Notes: a model not told the origin generated them from the sequence alone. A stretch of DNA of 57,446 nucleotides from Nioella sediminis (GCF_001879695.1 NZ_MNBL01000020.1:1-57446), one strand, 5' to 3'. Positions 41,508 to 51,406 are shown, numbered from the stretch's first letter. Numbers and translations are program-made.

Positions 41508-43121
41508 TCACTGACCCCGCAACGCGCGGCGCATGATCTTGCCGGTGGCGGTCATCGGCAGGCTCTCGGCCCGGATCACTTTGCGCGGCACCAGATGCGC
41601 CGAGACACGCTCTCTCACCAGCGTTTTCAGGGCCTCTTCCATCCCCTCCCACTCCGCACCGTCCCGCAGAACCACATGCGCCACGACGATCTCCGTGCGG
41701 ATCGGGTCAGGCTCCCCCACCACCGCGGCCATCAGCACATCCGGGTGCCGCACCAGCGCCGCCTCGATCTCAGACGGCCCGATTCTGTACCCCGCCGATG
41801 TGATCACATCGTCATCCCGCGCGTGGAAAGTGATCTGTCCATCCGCCCCGCGTGTCGCCAGATCTCCGGTCCGGAGCCAGCCGTTTTTCACTTTCTTTTC
41901 CGTCGCTTCCGGCTTGTTCCAATAGCGCAGGAAGGCGACCGGATCGGGCATTCTCAGGCAAACCTCGCCCACCTCACCCGCGCCTGTCTCGCGGTCGTCA
42001 GACCCAAGCAAACGCACCTCATGTCCCGGCACCGGCAGCCCCATGGCGCCGGGAACACGGGTCATCATCGCAGACCGAGCCGCCACGATCAGGTTGGCCT
42101 CGGTCTGTCCGTAAAGCTCGTTGATCTCGGCCCCGAGCCGCGCCTCGCCCCATTCCAGCATGTCCGCCCCCAAGGGCTCGCCCCCGGAGCTGACCGCGCG
42201 CAGGCACAGCCCCTGCCCCACCGGGGCCTGTTTCATCAGCCGCAACGCGGTCGGCGGAATGAAGGCATTGGTCACATTTTCCGCCGCCAAAAGCCGGTAC
42301 GCGGCCTCCGGCTCAAACTTGGAAAAGCGATGGCTGACCAGGGGAATTCCGTAGTAAAGACAAGGGATTGCCATGTCCATCAATCCGCCGATCCAGGCCC
42401 AGTCCGCGGGCGTCCAGCCCACATCACCGGGACGCGGGAACAGGCCCTGGCTGATCTCCATGCAGGGCAGATGACCATAAAGGAAGCGATGCGCGTGCAG
42501 CACCCCCTTGGGATCGCCCGTGGTGCCCGAGGTGTAGATCATCATCGCCGGGTCTTCGGCCAGCGTATCGGCAGCCGCGAATCCCCGTGCGGGCGTCTCG
42601 ATAAGATCGGGCAGCGACAGAACCGGCGCAGGCGCAGACCCGGTCGAGATCACCACCTCCAGCCCCGGCAGATCGGGCTGCAACGCCATCACCCGATCCA
42701 GATTGGCGGGGTCCGTCACCACCGCCCGCGCGCCGCTATCCGACAGGCGGTAGCGCAGCGCATCCTCACCAAAGAGCGTGAACAGCGGCAGCACCACGGC
42801 CCCCAGCTTCATCACCGCCATATGGGTCAGCAAAACAAAGGGATGCTGCGCCAGCAGAACCGCCACCCGATCACCCTTGCCCACGCCCTTTGCCGCCAGT
42901 GCCACGGCCAGCCCGTCAGAGGCGCGCTTGAGCTGGCCATAGGTCCATTCCTGCCGCTGGCCATCCTGTCCGATATGGATGATTGCGACCTGATCCGGAC
43001 GGATCGCGGCCCAGTCATCACAGCACAGCCGTGCGATATTCATCCGCTCAGGGATGTCCCAGTGAAAGCCCGCGCGCAGATCTTCCCACCGGGCCTCGGC
43101 CCGGAACAGACACCGGTCCAT
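41508..43121 (-). CDS. AMP-binding acyl-CoA synthetase (ACS/MACS-like)
   Basis: This adenylate-forming enzyme has 537 residues. Motifs in order are MIYTSGTTGDPKGV (P-loop), ELYGQTEANL (A5 region), GWLRTGDL (A7), the SAGYRI hinge and TGKIMRR with the catalytic Lys. It converts a carboxylic acid to its CoA thioester through an acyl-AMP. Medium-chain or short-chain acids are likely from the overall look, close to MACS. The ATG at 43121 lies one base after the stop of the lipoprotein gene. Confidence 0.92.
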   Translation of the reverse strand: MDRCLFRAEARWEDLRAGFHWDIPERMNIARLCCDDWAAIRPDQVAIIHIGQDGQRQEWTYGQLKRASDGLAVALAAKGVGKGDRVAVLLAQHPFVLLTHMAVMKLGAVVLPLFTLFGEDALRYRLSDSGARAVVTDPANLDRVMALQPDLPGLEVVISTGSAPAPVLSLPDLIETPARGFAAADTLAEDPAMMIYTSGTTGDPKGVLHAHRFLYGHLPCMEISQGLFPRPGDVGWTPADWAWIGGLMDMAIPCLYYGIPLVSHRFSKFEPEAAYRLLAAENVTNAFIPPTALRLMKQAPVGQGLCLRAVSSGGEPLGADMLEWGEARLGAEINELYGQTEANLIVAARSAMMTRVPGAMGLPVPGHEVRLLGSDDRETGAGEVGEVCLRMPDPVAFLRYWNKPEATEKKVKNGWLRTGDLATRGADGQITFHARDDDVITSAGYRIGPSEIEAALVRHPDVLMAAVVGEPDPIRTEIVVAHVVLRDGAEWEGMEEALKTLVRERVSAHLVPRKVIRAESLPMTATGKIMRRALRGQ

Positions 43122-43122
43122 G

Positions 43123-43575
43123 TTATCCGCCAGCAATGACCGTCAGCGTCGGCAGATCCGTCAAGCCAAGCCCAAGGGCCTGCATCGCCATCAGGGAGAT
43201 GCGGCTGCCGGACCCTGCTTCGCCGCCGCTCGGGCGCAGGGTGACCTCGACGGAGTTGCCATTCTCAGCTTCCAACCGGCCCTCGGTTTCCACGCTCACC
43301 AAAGGCGTTTCCAGCCAGAGCCCCGGCGCTGTCGGGTCGCCCAGAGAGGCCACGGTCGTGCCAAGCACGCCGGAGGCTGGGGCCGCAGCGGCCTCCTCTT
43401 CCGGCTCTTCGCCGTCTTCCGTCTCCTCCTCTGTTTCGCTGGCCACCGAGGGCGGCGGCACGGCGCTGGCCTCGCGGTCGCGGTTCAGGAAAGACAGGGG
43501 GCGGAACCCACCACCGCACCCGGCAAGCGAGGCGACGAGGGCAAGGGCCAGAAGGGCGCGGAAGATCTGTGTCAT
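43123..43575 (-). CDS. Putative lipoprotein of unknown function
   Basis: This protein of 150 residues has a hydrophobic N-terminus with the lipobox LVASLAGC, so Cys20 (near) should be lipidated. Residues about 33-65 are acidic and low-complexity (EETEDGEEPEEE). The C-terminal half has beta character and conserved-looking WLETPLVSVETEG. The ATG at 43575 begins the signal peptide. It lies one base upstream of the acyl-CoA-synthetase gene and so is probably its operon partner. No domain recognised. Confidence 0.75.
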   Translation of the reverse strand: MTQIFRALLALALVASLAGCGGGFRPLSFLNRDREASAVPPPSVASETEEETEDGEEPEEEAAAAPASGVLGTTVASLGDPTAPGLWLETPLVSVETEGRLEAENGNSVEVTLRPSGGEAGSGSRISLMAMQALGLGLTDLPTLTVIAGG

Positions 43576-43649
43576 GATGCGAAGCCTAGGCGCAAAAATC
43601 GCACGCATCAACGCTTGCCGCGCCTGCCTGCGCAAACTACCTTCTCAAT

Positions 43650-44660
43650 ATGGAAACGCCCGCCCCCCTGATAGACCCGTTCGCCCGCGCCATCGACTAC
43701 CTGCGCGTTTCGGTCACCGACCGCTGCGATTTCCGCTGCGTCTATTGCATGTCTGAAAACATGACCTTCCTGCCGAAGAAGGAGCTTCTGACGCTGGAAG
43801 AATTGGACCGCATGTGTTCGACCTTCATCCGGCTTGGGGTGAAGAAACTGCGGATCACAGGGGGCGAACCCCTGGTGCGCAAGGGGATCATGACCTTTTT
43901 CGATTCGATGACACGGCATCTGGACAGCGGCGCGTTGCGCGAACTGACGCTGACCACCAATGGCAGCCAGTTGGCGCGCTTTGCGGACCAGCTTTACGCC
44001 GCAGGAGTGCGGCGGGTGAATATCTCGCTCGACACGCTGGACGAGAAGAAATTCGCCGACATCACCCGTTGGGGTCGCCTGCCGCAGGTGCTGAACGGCA
44101 TCGACGCGGCGCAGAAGGCGGGTCTGCGGGTCAAGATCAACGCGGTGGCGCTGAAGGGCTTCAACGAAGAGGAGCTTTTCACCATTCAGGATTGGTGCGC
44201 CAGCCGCGACATGGATCTGACCTGGATCGAGGTCATGCCCATGGGTGACCTGGGCAACGAAGACCGGCTGGACCAGTATTGGAGCCTCAAGGACCTCCGC
44301 GCGCGGTTGGCGGAACGCTACACGCTGACCGATCTGGCCGAACGCTCGGGCGGGCCGGCCCGCTATGTAAAGGTCGAGGAAACCGGCCAAAAGATCGGCT
44401 TCATCACGCCGCTTACCCATAATTTCTGTGAAAGCTGCAACCGGGTGCGGCTGACCTGCACGGGTGAGCTTTACATGTGTCTCGGTCAGGAAGACATGGC
44501 CGATCTGCGCGCGCCGCTCAGGGCATCGCCTGATAATGCGGTGCTGGAAGAGGCCATTCGCGCCGCCATCGCGCTGAAGCCCAAGGGGCACGATTTCGAC
44601 TATTCCCGGCAGACCGTGGACGGCCAGATGACCCGCCACATGAGCCACACCGGCGGCTGA
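43650..44660 (+). CDS. moaA: GTP 3',8-cyclase
   Basis: This radical-SAM enzyme has 336 residues and starts molybdenum-cofactor synthesis. Its N-terminal cluster motif is C26-x3-C30-x2-C33 (CDFRCVYC), the ITGGEPLVR loop follows, and the C-terminal cluster is [15 protein letters not shown] with a third Cys in the next segment. It ends in the conserved GG (HTGG). The product serves all molybdoenzymes, including the hydroxylase encoded in this window, although the gene is about 14 kb away and has no other moa genes beside it here. Confidence 0.97.
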   Translation: METPAPLIDPFARAIDYLRVSVTDRCDFRCVYCMSENMTFLPKKELLTLEELDRMCSTFIRLGVKKLRITGGEPLVRKGIMTFFDSMTRHLDSGALRELTLTTNGSQLARFADQLYAAGVRRVNISLDTLDEKKFADITRWGRLPQVLNGIDAAQKAGLRVKINAVALKGFNEEELFTIQDWCASRDMDLTWIEVMPMGDLGNEDRLDQYWSLKDLRARLAERYTLTDLAERSGGPARYVKVEETGQKIGFITPLTHNFCESCNRVRLTCTGELYMCLGQEDMADLRAPLRASPDNAVLEEAIRAAIALKPKGHDFDYSRQTVDGQMTRHMSHTGG

Positions 44661-45257
44661 TCAGGCGGGCTTGCGCGCGATCAGGTCAATGAGCGCCGAG
44701 CGCCCGGAATGGCCCCGGCCCTCCTGAACATCGCGTTCATAGGCGGCAAGCCGCTCCACCTGCCAATCCGCGAACGCCTCTCGCAACAGATCGGCTGTGT
44801 ACATATGCGCCCGGTTGCCCGGCCCTCCGGTGCCATAGTCGACCTGTTCCGGCGTGTATCCATGCAGCATCAGAACGCCCCCCGGGGCCACGGCACGGCG
44901 CAGATCCGCAAACTGGCCCACCCGCGCGGCAGGATCGGCGAACTGGATGAAGATCGCGACCACCAGATCATAGGTCTGCGACCAGTCCCACCCGGCCCAG
45001 TCCGAGACGTCGTAATCCACCACCACGCCCTTCGCAGCCGCCAGGGCACGGCCCCGTTCCACCGCTGTCGGGGCCATGTCAAAGGCCGAGACCTCCAACC
45101 CCCGTTCGGCAAGATGCACGGAATTGCGCCCCTCGCCATCCGCGACGCAAAGCGCGCGCTGCCCCGGCTGCATCCAGCCGGGGTTGTCGGTCAGGAACCC
45201 GGCAGGGGCGATACCGAACAGGTAGTCCCCGGCCGATCTGTATCGGTCCTCCCACAT
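44661..45257 (-). CDS. Class I SAM-dependent methyltransferase
   Basis: This protein of 198 residues has a SAM-binding strand-loop with VADGEGRNSVHLAERG and FDMAPTAVERGRAL. It looks like the TehB/thiopurine-methyltransferase branch, often involved in tellurite or small-molecule methylation. The ATG at 45257 lies five bases after the M20D-a stop, so it is the last gene of the minus-strand amidohydrolase unit. It is convergent with and directly abuts moaA. Substrate unknown. Confidence 0.85.
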   Translation of the reverse strand: MWEDRYRSAGDYLFGIAPAGFLTDNPGWMQPGQRALCVADGEGRNSVHLAERGLEVSAFDMAPTAVERGRALAAAKGVVVDYDVSDWAGWDWSQTYDLVVAIFIQFADPAARVGQFADLRRAVAPGGVLMLHGYTPEQVDYGTGGPGNRAHMYTADLLREAFADWQVERLAAYERDVQEGRGHSGRSALIDLIARKPA

Positions 45258-45262
45258 GCGCG

Positions 45263-46426
45263 TCAGGCCGCCGGCATCCGGCGTTCCACGATCTCGGCCC
45301 ACCAGCTGCAGCCTGCCGGAATCGCCTCATCCGTGAAGTTGTATTCCGGGTGATGCACCGCCGCCGTATCGCCATTGCCGACGAGGATATAGGCGCCGGG
45401 GCGTTCCTCCAGCATGAAGGCGAAATCCTCGCCGCCCATGACCAGCGGCGCCTCGTCACAATCACCGGAAACGGCGCGGGCGACCTCGGCGGCGAATTCG
45501 GTCTGCTCGGGGTGGTTCACCATCACCGGATAGTTGCGCTGATAGCGCACGTCTGCGCTTCCGCCCATGGCGGCGCTGACTTGTTCCGCGATGGCAGTCA
45601 GGCGCGTCTCGGCAAGGTCGCGCATCTCGGGCGACATGGTGCGCACGGTGCCTTTCAGATGGACGCTTTGCGGGATCACGTTGAACGCCTTGGAGCTGCT
45701 TTCGATAGACGTCACGGACACCACGATGTTTTCCACCGGGTCGGCATTGCGGCTGGCGATGGTTTGCAGCATCGTCACCACCTGCGCCGCCGTCACGGTC
45801 GGGTCGATGGTTTCCTGCGGTTTCGCGCCATGACCGCCGCGACCCGTCACGGTAATCTCAAACAGGTCCGTGGCCGCAAAGAACGCGCCGGATCGGATGG
45901 CGAACTTGCCGACGGGCTGGCCCGGCCAGTTATGCATCCCATAGACCTCCTGAATACCCCACCGGTCCATCATGCCATCGTCGCACATCTCCTTGCCGCC
46001 GCCGCCGCCTTCTTCGGCGGGCTGGAAGATGACAACGACCGTGCCGTCGAAATTCCGCGTCTCGGACAGGTATTTCGCCGCCCCAAGCAGCATGGCGGTG
46101 TGCCCGTCATGGCCGCAGGCATGCATGGCATTGGGCGTTTTGGAGGCATAGGGCAGCCCGGTTTCCTCGTTCATCGGCAGCGCATCCATATCGGCGCGCA
46201 GACCGATCACCTTGCCGCTCGCGTCAGACTTGCCCTTGATCACGCCAACAACCCCGGTGCGCCCGATGCCGGTCACGATCTCATCGCAGCCGAACTCCTT
46301 CAGCTTCTCGGCCACCAGGGCAGAGGTCCGGTGGGTTTCGAACAGGATTTCGGGATTCTCATGGATATCGCGCCGCCATTCGGTGATTTCGGGCAGCAGT
46401 TCCGCGAAGCGGTTCTTGACGGGCAT
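45263..46426 (-). CDS. M20D-family amidohydrolase (paralogue 1 of 3)
   Basis: This metallo-amidohydrolase has 387 residues and belongs to the family that includes hippurate hydrolase, N-acetyl-amino-acid and indole-acetyl-amino-acid hydrolases. Metal-binding residues are likely C104 and H106 in HACGHDGH, E138/E139 in QPAEEGG and H165 in GMHNWPG. Start is the ATG with AGGAGA upstream. It shares its opening MPVKN(R/S)(F/L)AE with the next two genes, which lie directly upstream; the three look like a tandem triplication. Confidence 0.93.
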   Translation of the reverse strand: MPVKNRFAELLPEITEWRRDIHENPEILFETHRTSALVAEKLKEFGCDEIVTGIGRTGVVGVIKGKSDASGKVIGLRADMDALPMNEETGLPYASKTPNAMHACGHDGHTAMLLGAAKYLSETRNFDGTVVVIFQPAEEGGGGGKEMCDDGMMDRWGIQEVYGMHNWPGQPVGKFAIRSGAFFAATDLFEITVTGRGGHGAKPQETIDPTVTAAQVVTMLQTIASRNADPVENIVVSVTSIESSSKAFNVIPQSVHLKGTVRTMSPEMRDLAETRLTAIAEQVSAAMGGSADVRYQRNYPVMVNHPEQTEFAAEVARAVSGDCDEAPLVMGGEDFAFMLEERPGAYILVGNGDTAAVHHPEYNFTDEAIPAGCSWWAEIVERRMPAA

Positions 46427-46446
46427 TCTCTCTCTCCTGGTTCGGG

Positions 46447-47613
46447 TTATTGCGCCGGCATGCGGCGTTCAACGAGTTCTGCGAAGAAGCTGCAACCGGC
46501 AGGGATCGCGTCGTCGTCGAAAACATAGGCGGGGTGGTGGCACATGGCCGTGTCGCCATTGCCAAGGAAGATATAGGCGCCGGGGCGTTCTTCCAGCATG
46601 TAGGCGAAATCTTCCGACGGCATGATCGGATCGACATCATCGATGACATGGCCCGCGACGGCGGCGGCGGCCTCGGCCGCGTGGCGGGTTTCTTCCTCGT
46701 GGTTGATCGTGGCGGGGTAGCCCGGTGTCCAGATCACCTCTGCCGTTGCGCCGAAGGCGGCGGCGGTCGATTCCGCCACCTGCCGCACCCGTTCCTCGGC
46801 CATGGTGCGATATTCGGGGTCGAGCGTGCGCACCGTGCCCCGAAGCGTCGCCGTATGGGCGATGACATTGGACGCTGTGCTGTCGGTCTCGAACGTGCCC
46901 ACGGTCAACACCACGCGCTTGATCGGATCGACATTGCGGGACACGATGGAATGCAGGCTGACCACGATTTGCGAGGCCACCAGCGTCGTGTCGATGGCGT
47001 GATGGGGCGCGGCGGCGTGGCCGCCCTTGCCCGTCACCTTGATCTCGAATTCATCCGAAGACGCAAGCAGCGCGCCGGGTCGGATCGCGAATTGCCCCGT
47101 GGGCAGGCCGGGCATGTTGTGGAGGCCATAGACCTCCTGGATGCCCCAACGATCCATCAGGCCATCATCGCACATGGCCTTGCCGCCTGCGCCGCCTTCC
47201 TCGGCGGGCTGGAAGATCAGCACAACGGTGCCGTCGAAATTCCGCGTCTCGGCCAGGTATTTCGCGGTTCCGAGCAGGATAGAGGTGTGCCCATCATGGC
47301 CGCAGGCATGCATCTTGCCCGGTACGGTCGAGGCATAATCAACCCCCGATGCCTCGTGGATCGGCAGCGCGTCCATGTCGGCGCGCAGCCCGATCACACG
47401 GCCCTTGGTGTCGGTCTTGCCCTTGATGACGGCGACCACGCCTGTCTTGCCGATGCCTGGGGTGATGTCGGTCACCCCCATCTCCTTCAGGCGGTCCACG
47501 ACGAAAGCGGCAGTTTCATGCACCTCGTACATCAGTTCCGGGTGCTGGTGCAGGTGGCGGCGCCAGCCCGCGATTTCGGGCTGCATCTCGGCAAGGCTGT
47601 TCTTCACGGGCAT
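46447..47613 (-). CDS. M20D-family amidohydrolase (paralogue 2 of 3)
   Basis: This paralogue of 388 residues has HACGHDGHTS at the metal site, QPAEEGGAGG, and GLHNMPGLP. It shares the N-terminal MPVKNSLAE with its two neighbours and diverges mainly in the middle of the dimerisation domain and near the C-terminus, so it may use a different acyl-amino-acid. Gaps to paralogues 1 and 3 are 20 and 14 bases. AGGAG precedes the ATG. The three copies are all intact. Confidence 0.93.
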   Translation of the reverse strand: MPVKNSLAEMQPEIAGWRRHLHQHPELMYEVHETAAFVVDRLKEMGVTDITPGIGKTGVVAVIKGKTDTKGRVIGLRADMDALPIHEASGVDYASTVPGKMHACGHDGHTSILLGTAKYLAETRNFDGTVVLIFQPAEEGGAGGKAMCDDGLMDRWGIQEVYGLHNMPGLPTGQFAIRPGALLASSDEFEIKVTGKGGHAAAPHHAIDTTLVASQIVVSLHSIVSRNVDPIKRVVLTVGTFETDSTASNVIAHTATLRGTVRTLDPEYRTMAEERVRQVAESTAAAFGATAEVIWTPGYPATINHEEETRHAAEAAAAVAGHVIDDVDPIMPSEDFAYMLEERPGAYIFLGNGDTAMCHHPAYVFDDDAIPAGCSFFAELVERRMPAQ

Positions 47614-47627
47614 GGCGCGGTCTCCTG

Positions 47628-48797
47628 TCAGGCGGGCATTCGTCGTTCGACAAGTTCGGCGAAGAAGCTGCATCCGTAGGGGATCGCCTCGTCGTTGAAG
47701 TTGTATTCGGGGTGGTGGACCTTGGCGCTGTCGCCATTGCCCACGTTGATGAACGCCCCGGGGCGGGCGCGCAGCATGTAGCTGAAATCCTCGGCACCCA
47801 TGCGCGGCGGACGGCCATAGCGCACGCGGGTGTCCCCCGCGACAGCGCGGGCCACATCGGCGGCGATCTCGGCGTTTTCCTCGTGGTTCACGGTCACCGG
47901 ATAGCCGCGCTGATAGTGGATTTCGGCGGTGCAGCCATAGGCAGCGGCGGTGGCGTTCACGATCTCGATGATGCGCACCTCGGCCATATCGCGCACCTCT
48001 TCATCGAGCGTGCGGATCGTGCCCGCCAGCCGCACCGAATCGTCGATCACGTTGGTTGCCGCGCTTTCGGTGGTCATCACGCAGATCGATACCACCACGG
48101 ATTTGATCGGGTCCACGTTGCGGCTGGCCACGGTCTGCAACGCCATGACCGTGGCGCAGGCGGCTGGCACCGGGTCGATCACGTTATGGGGCTGTGCGGC
48201 ATGGCCGCCCCGGCCCCGGATCACGATCTCGATCTCATCGGCGGCGGCCATGATCGGGCCGGGGCTGACGCCGAATTCGCCCACGGGCAGGCCCGGTTCA
48301 TTGTGCATCCCGTAGACCTCCTGGATGCCCCACCGTTCCATCATGCCATCATCGACCATGGCCTTGCCACCTGCCCCACCTTCCTCTGCGGGCTGGAAGA
48401 TCAGCACCACTGTGCCGTCGAAATTGCGGGTCTCGGAAAGGTATTTCGCGGCCCCAAGCAACATCGCCGTGTGCCCGTCATGGCCGCAGGCATGCATCTT
48501 GCCAGCGGTCTTGGAGGCATAGGGCAACCCGGTCTTTTCATCCATCGGCAGCGCGTCCATGTCGGCGCGCAGCCCAATGACGCGGCCCTTGCTGTCGGAA
48601 TTGCCCTTGATCACGCCGATGACGCCGGACCGGCCCACGCCCGGCACGACCTCGTCACAGCCGAAGGCGCGCAGCTTTTCCTCGACCAGCGCCGTGGTGC
48701 GCGGCAGGTCGTAGAGAATCTCCGGGTTCTCATGCAGGTCGCGCCGCCACTCGGTGATCTCGGGCAGCAATTCGGCAAGACGATTCTTCACGGGCAT
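47628..48797 (-). CDS. M20D-family amidohydrolase (paralogue 3 of 3)
   Basis: This paralogue of 389 residues has HACGHDGHTA, QPAEEGGAGGKAM and GMHNEPGLP. It opens MPVKNRLAELLPEITEW, very like paralogue 1. It carries the variant GRPPRMGAEDFSYM near the C-terminus where others have MGGEDFAFM or MPSEDFAYM. The ATG at 48797 has AAGGA nearby and is followed downstream by paralogues 2 and 1. It follows the amine-oxidase gene after a 102-base gap, so an internal promoter is possible. Confidence 0.93.
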   Translation of the reverse strand: MPVKNRLAELLPEITEWRRDLHENPEILYDLPRTTALVEEKLRAFGCDEVVPGVGRSGVIGVIKGNSDSKGRVIGLRADMDALPMDEKTGLPYASKTAGKMHACGHDGHTAMLLGAAKYLSETRNFDGTVVLIFQPAEEGGAGGKAMVDDGMMERWGIQEVYGMHNEPGLPVGEFGVSPGPIMAAADEIEIVIRGRGGHAAQPHNVIDPVPAACATVMALQTVASRNVDPIKSVVVSICVMTTESAATNVIDDSVRLAGTIRTLDEEVRDMAEVRIIEIVNATAAAYGCTAEIHYQRGYPVTVNHEENAEIAADVARAVAGDTRVRYGRPPRMGAEDFSYMLRARPGAFINVGNGDSAKVHHPEYNFNDEAIPYGCSFFAELVERRMPA

Positions 48798-48899
48798 TCG
48801 CAGATTCCTTACCAAAGCAATGAAAGGGGTCAGGGGAAACCTGACCGATTGTTCAAATCCCGGCAAGGGGGCGTGCCGCCAATCTGACGGCACGTCGCG

Positions 48900-50246
48900 T
48901 CATATGTCCGGGCCGAGTTCGATCCGGGAGCCATCCGAGAAGCGCGAAAGACGGAAGCGCGTCAGGTCGTGGCCCACCTCCTCGCCCGTGATCAGAGAGG
49001 CCATTACCCGCCCAAATCCCGGACCGATTCCGAAGCCATGCCCGCACATGCCGGTGCAAATCGACAGGCCCGGCAGGCTGTCGGCGCGATCCACCACGGG
49101 CACGATATCGGGCATGGTGTCGATCATGCCCGCCCAGGCCAGCGCGCCCTCGACCCGGCCAAGCGCGGGAAACTCCTGCCCGAACTGGTGCAGCAGGCGC
49201 GCGACGGTCTTGCGGTGCGGTTCAGGGTTCAGGACACGCATGCGTTCGAACGGGGTTTCGTCCACGTCGCGCCAGACGCGCGGGGTGGACCAGCCGTCGG
49301 GATAGCCGCGCGGGGCCAGCGGGTGGTAGACCCGTCCCCATGGGTCGCGGCGCAGTTGGGGGATGTATTTCGGCACATGCCGGAACGCGTCCCAGCCCAG
49401 GAAGATCTCGTGAAACCCGCCATTGGCCAGCGTATAGCCGCCGTCATCGCGCCTGCGGAAGGCAAGGCTTTGCCCGGTCGCGCCGCCGCCGTGCACATCG
49501 GGCAGCGCCTTGGTGGCCACGACCGTCGCCTTGACCGACAGTTGCGGGATGCGGATGCCATGCTGGCGCAGAAGCAGCGATGACCACGCACCGCCCGCGA
49601 CCACCACCTCGGGCGCGCGGATGCGGCCCTGTTCGGTGATGACGCCCGCGACCCTGCAGCCTGCGACATCCACCAGCCGCGCGGCGCAGTTTTCCACGAT
49701 CACCGCGCCCTTGCGCACGGCGGCCCGCGCCAGCGCAGGCACCGCGATCCACGGTTCGGCCTTCATGTCACTTGGCGTATGCAGCGCTCCGGCCCAGGGC
49801 GTCCTGCCGCCGGGAAGCAGGTCGGCGGTCTCACGCGCGCTTAGCAAGCGGCTGTCCACGCCCGACCCAGCAACTGCATCCAGCCAGCTCTGAAACCCCT
49901 CCATCTCGGCCTCGCTCCTGGCCAGATAGGTCAGCCCGCATTGCTTAAGGCCCAGATCCTCGCCCACCTCTGCGGCGAGGTCTTTCCACAGCCGGTTCGC
50001 CTCCATCATGATCGGCAGTTCGGCGGGATCGCGCCCCTGCTGGCGGACCCAGCCCCAGTTGCGACCGCTCTGTTCCGCTGCCACCCGTCCCTTTTCCAGG
50101 ACCACGGGGCGCAGACCCTTTTCGGCGAGGTAATAGGCCGTCATCACCCCGATGACGCCACCGCCAATGATCACCACATCCGCCGCATCCGGCAGGGGGC
50201 CGGCATGTTCCACGGGCCGGTGCAGGCCAAGCGGGAAAACCGTCAT
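48900..50246 (-). CDS. FAD-dependent oxidoreductase (DAO/glycine-oxidase-like)
   Basis: This flavoprotein has 448 residues. The N-terminal FAD-binding motif IIGGGVIGVMTAYYLAEKG is near 26, SGRNWGWVRQQGRD near 60 is a second conserved loop, and the C-terminal CTGMCGHGFGIGPGFGR segment closes the FAD site. It belongs to the DadA/sarcosine-oxidase superfamily and should oxidise a primary or secondary amine or a D-amino acid. Near its end MIDTMPDIVPVVDRAD matches Roseobacter relatives. It overlaps the ArgE-like gene by four bases. Confidence 0.9.
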   Translation of the reverse strand: MTVFPLGLHRPVEHAGPLPDAADVVIIGGGVIGVMTAYYLAEKGLRPVVLEKGRVAAEQSGRNWGWVRQQGRDPAELPIMMEANRLWKDLAAEVGEDLGLKQCGLTYLARSEAEMEGFQSWLDAVAGSGVDSRLLSARETADLLPGGRTPWAGALHTPSDMKAEPWIAVPALARAAVRKGAVIVENCAARLVDVAGCRVAGVITEQGRIRAPEVVVAGGAWSSLLLRQHGIRIPQLSVKATVVATKALPDVHGGGATGQSLAFRRRDDGGYTLANGGFHEIFLGWDAFRHVPKYIPQLRRDPWGRVYHPLAPRGYPDGWSTPRVWRDVDETPFERMRVLNPEPHRKTVARLLHQFGQEFPALGRVEGALAWAGMIDTMPDIVPVVDRADSLPGLSICTGMCGHGFGIGPGFGRVMASLITGEEVGHDLTRFRLSRFSDGSRIELGPDI

Positions 50247-51406
50247 TCGCAGAGCGTCTCCAACAGCCGGTCCATGAAGCTTTCCCCGGCCTCGAACTGT
50301 TCAACGGTGATGAACTCATCGGGCTGATGCGCCTGCGCGATGTTACCGGGGCCGCAGACCACGGCGGAATAGCCGCCGTGCTGGAACTGCCCGGCTTCGG
50401 TGCCATAGCTGACAACGTGGGTGGCATTGTCGCCGGTCAGGCGTCGGACCAGTTCCTCCGCCGCACCGTTTTCCTCGGGCTTCAGTCCCGGCACGTCCCA
50501 ACGGCGGTCAATCTGGATGAAACAGGAGGGATGCACCTTCTGCATCTGCGCTTCCAGCCGCCGCACCTCGGCCTCATACCGCGCGCCCCAATCGTCCATG
50601 GACTCGCCCGGAACACAGCGGAAGGACATGACGAAATGGCAATCCTTGGCGGTAATGTTATGGGCGGTGCCGCCCTCTATCATGCCCACATGCAGCGTCG
50701 TGAAGGGAGGATCGAACAGCGCATCTGCCCCCTGGGGAACCTTGGCGCGATTCTCGTCATTCATCTTGTTGGCCCAGTCGATCAGCTTGGCGCCCTCCAT
50801 GATCGCGGAGACGCCATCGTCGATCATGGATGAATGAACCTCGAAGCCGCGCAGATGGGTGTCGTAACCGATTCCCCCCTTATGGCCGGTCACCGCCTGC
50901 ATCATCGTGGGTTCCCCGATGATCGCCAATTGTGCTTTCGGCAAGGTTCCCTGCATGTGCCGGATCATGGGTGGCGCACCAGTGCAGCCAATCTCTTCAT
51001 CGCGGGAAAGGCATATTTGCAAGGGTTTCCTGAGCGGTAGCTTCGCCGCCTTCGCCATCGCCGCCATCGCCAGCGCATCGAAGCCTTTCATGTCGCAACA
51101 GCCGCGCCCGAAGAGCTTGCCGTCCTTCTCGACAACGGAGAACGGATCGGTGGACCAGTTCTGCCCATCCACCGGCACAACGTCGGTATGACCCGACAGA
51201 ATGACGCCGCCCTCGATGTCGGGACCGATATGCGCATAGAGGCTCGCCTTGGTCCGATCCTCGTTATAATCGCGGAAGCAACGCGCCCCGAGCCCGGTCA
51301 GCCAGGTCTCCGCCCAGTCAATCAGGTCTAGGTTGCTGTCACGGCTAACTGTCGGAAATGAAACGAGCTTTTCAAGAAGGTCGCGGGAGGTCATCTCGGC
51401 GGGCAT
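50243..51406 (-). CDS. argE: Acetylornithine-deacetylase-type M20 amidohydrolase
   Basis: This zinc amidohydrolase has 387 residues in the ArgE/DapE branch of M20, distinct from the three M20D genes. Motifs: SGHTDVVPVDG, GRGCCDMKG (bridging Asp), LSRDEEIGCTGAP with catalytic Glu pair, and GTEAGQFQ near the end. It may act on N-acetylornithine or another N-acyl amino acid; in this context a catabolic role is at least as likely as arginine synthesis. ATG at 51406 has AAGGA upstream. It is the first gene of the minus-strand unit, facing the ABC importer. Confidence 0.85.
   Translation of the reverse strand: MPAEMTSRDLLEKLVSFPTVSRDSNLDLIDWAETWLTGLGARCFRDYNEDRTKASLYAHIGPDIEGGVILSGHTDVVPVDGQNWSTDPFSVVEKDGKLFGRGCCDMKGFDALAMAAMAKAAKLPLRKPLQICLSRDEEIGCTGAPPMIRHMQGTLPKAQLAIIGEPTMMQAVTGHKGGIGYDTHLRGFEVHSSMIDDGVSAIMEGAKLIDWANKMNDENRAKVPQGADALFDPPFTTLHVGMIEGGTAHNITAKDCHFVMSFRCVPGESMDDWGARYEAEVRRLEAQMQKVHPSCFIQIDRRWDVPGLKPEENGAAEELVRRLTGDNATHVVSYGTEAGQFQHGGYSAVVCGPGNIAQAHQPDEFITVEQFEAGESFMDRLLETLCE

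Noticed and set aside
41354-41536. Small open frame of 60 codons on the plus strand
   Set aside because: It runs through the G-rich tandem repeat and has no ribosome-binding site or conserved feature.
40132-41652. Long minus-strand open frame across the DUF3422 gene and the following gap
   Set aside because: It is the antisense shadow of a GC-rich gene; composition is low-complexity Gly/His/Arg/Ala and no domain is seen.
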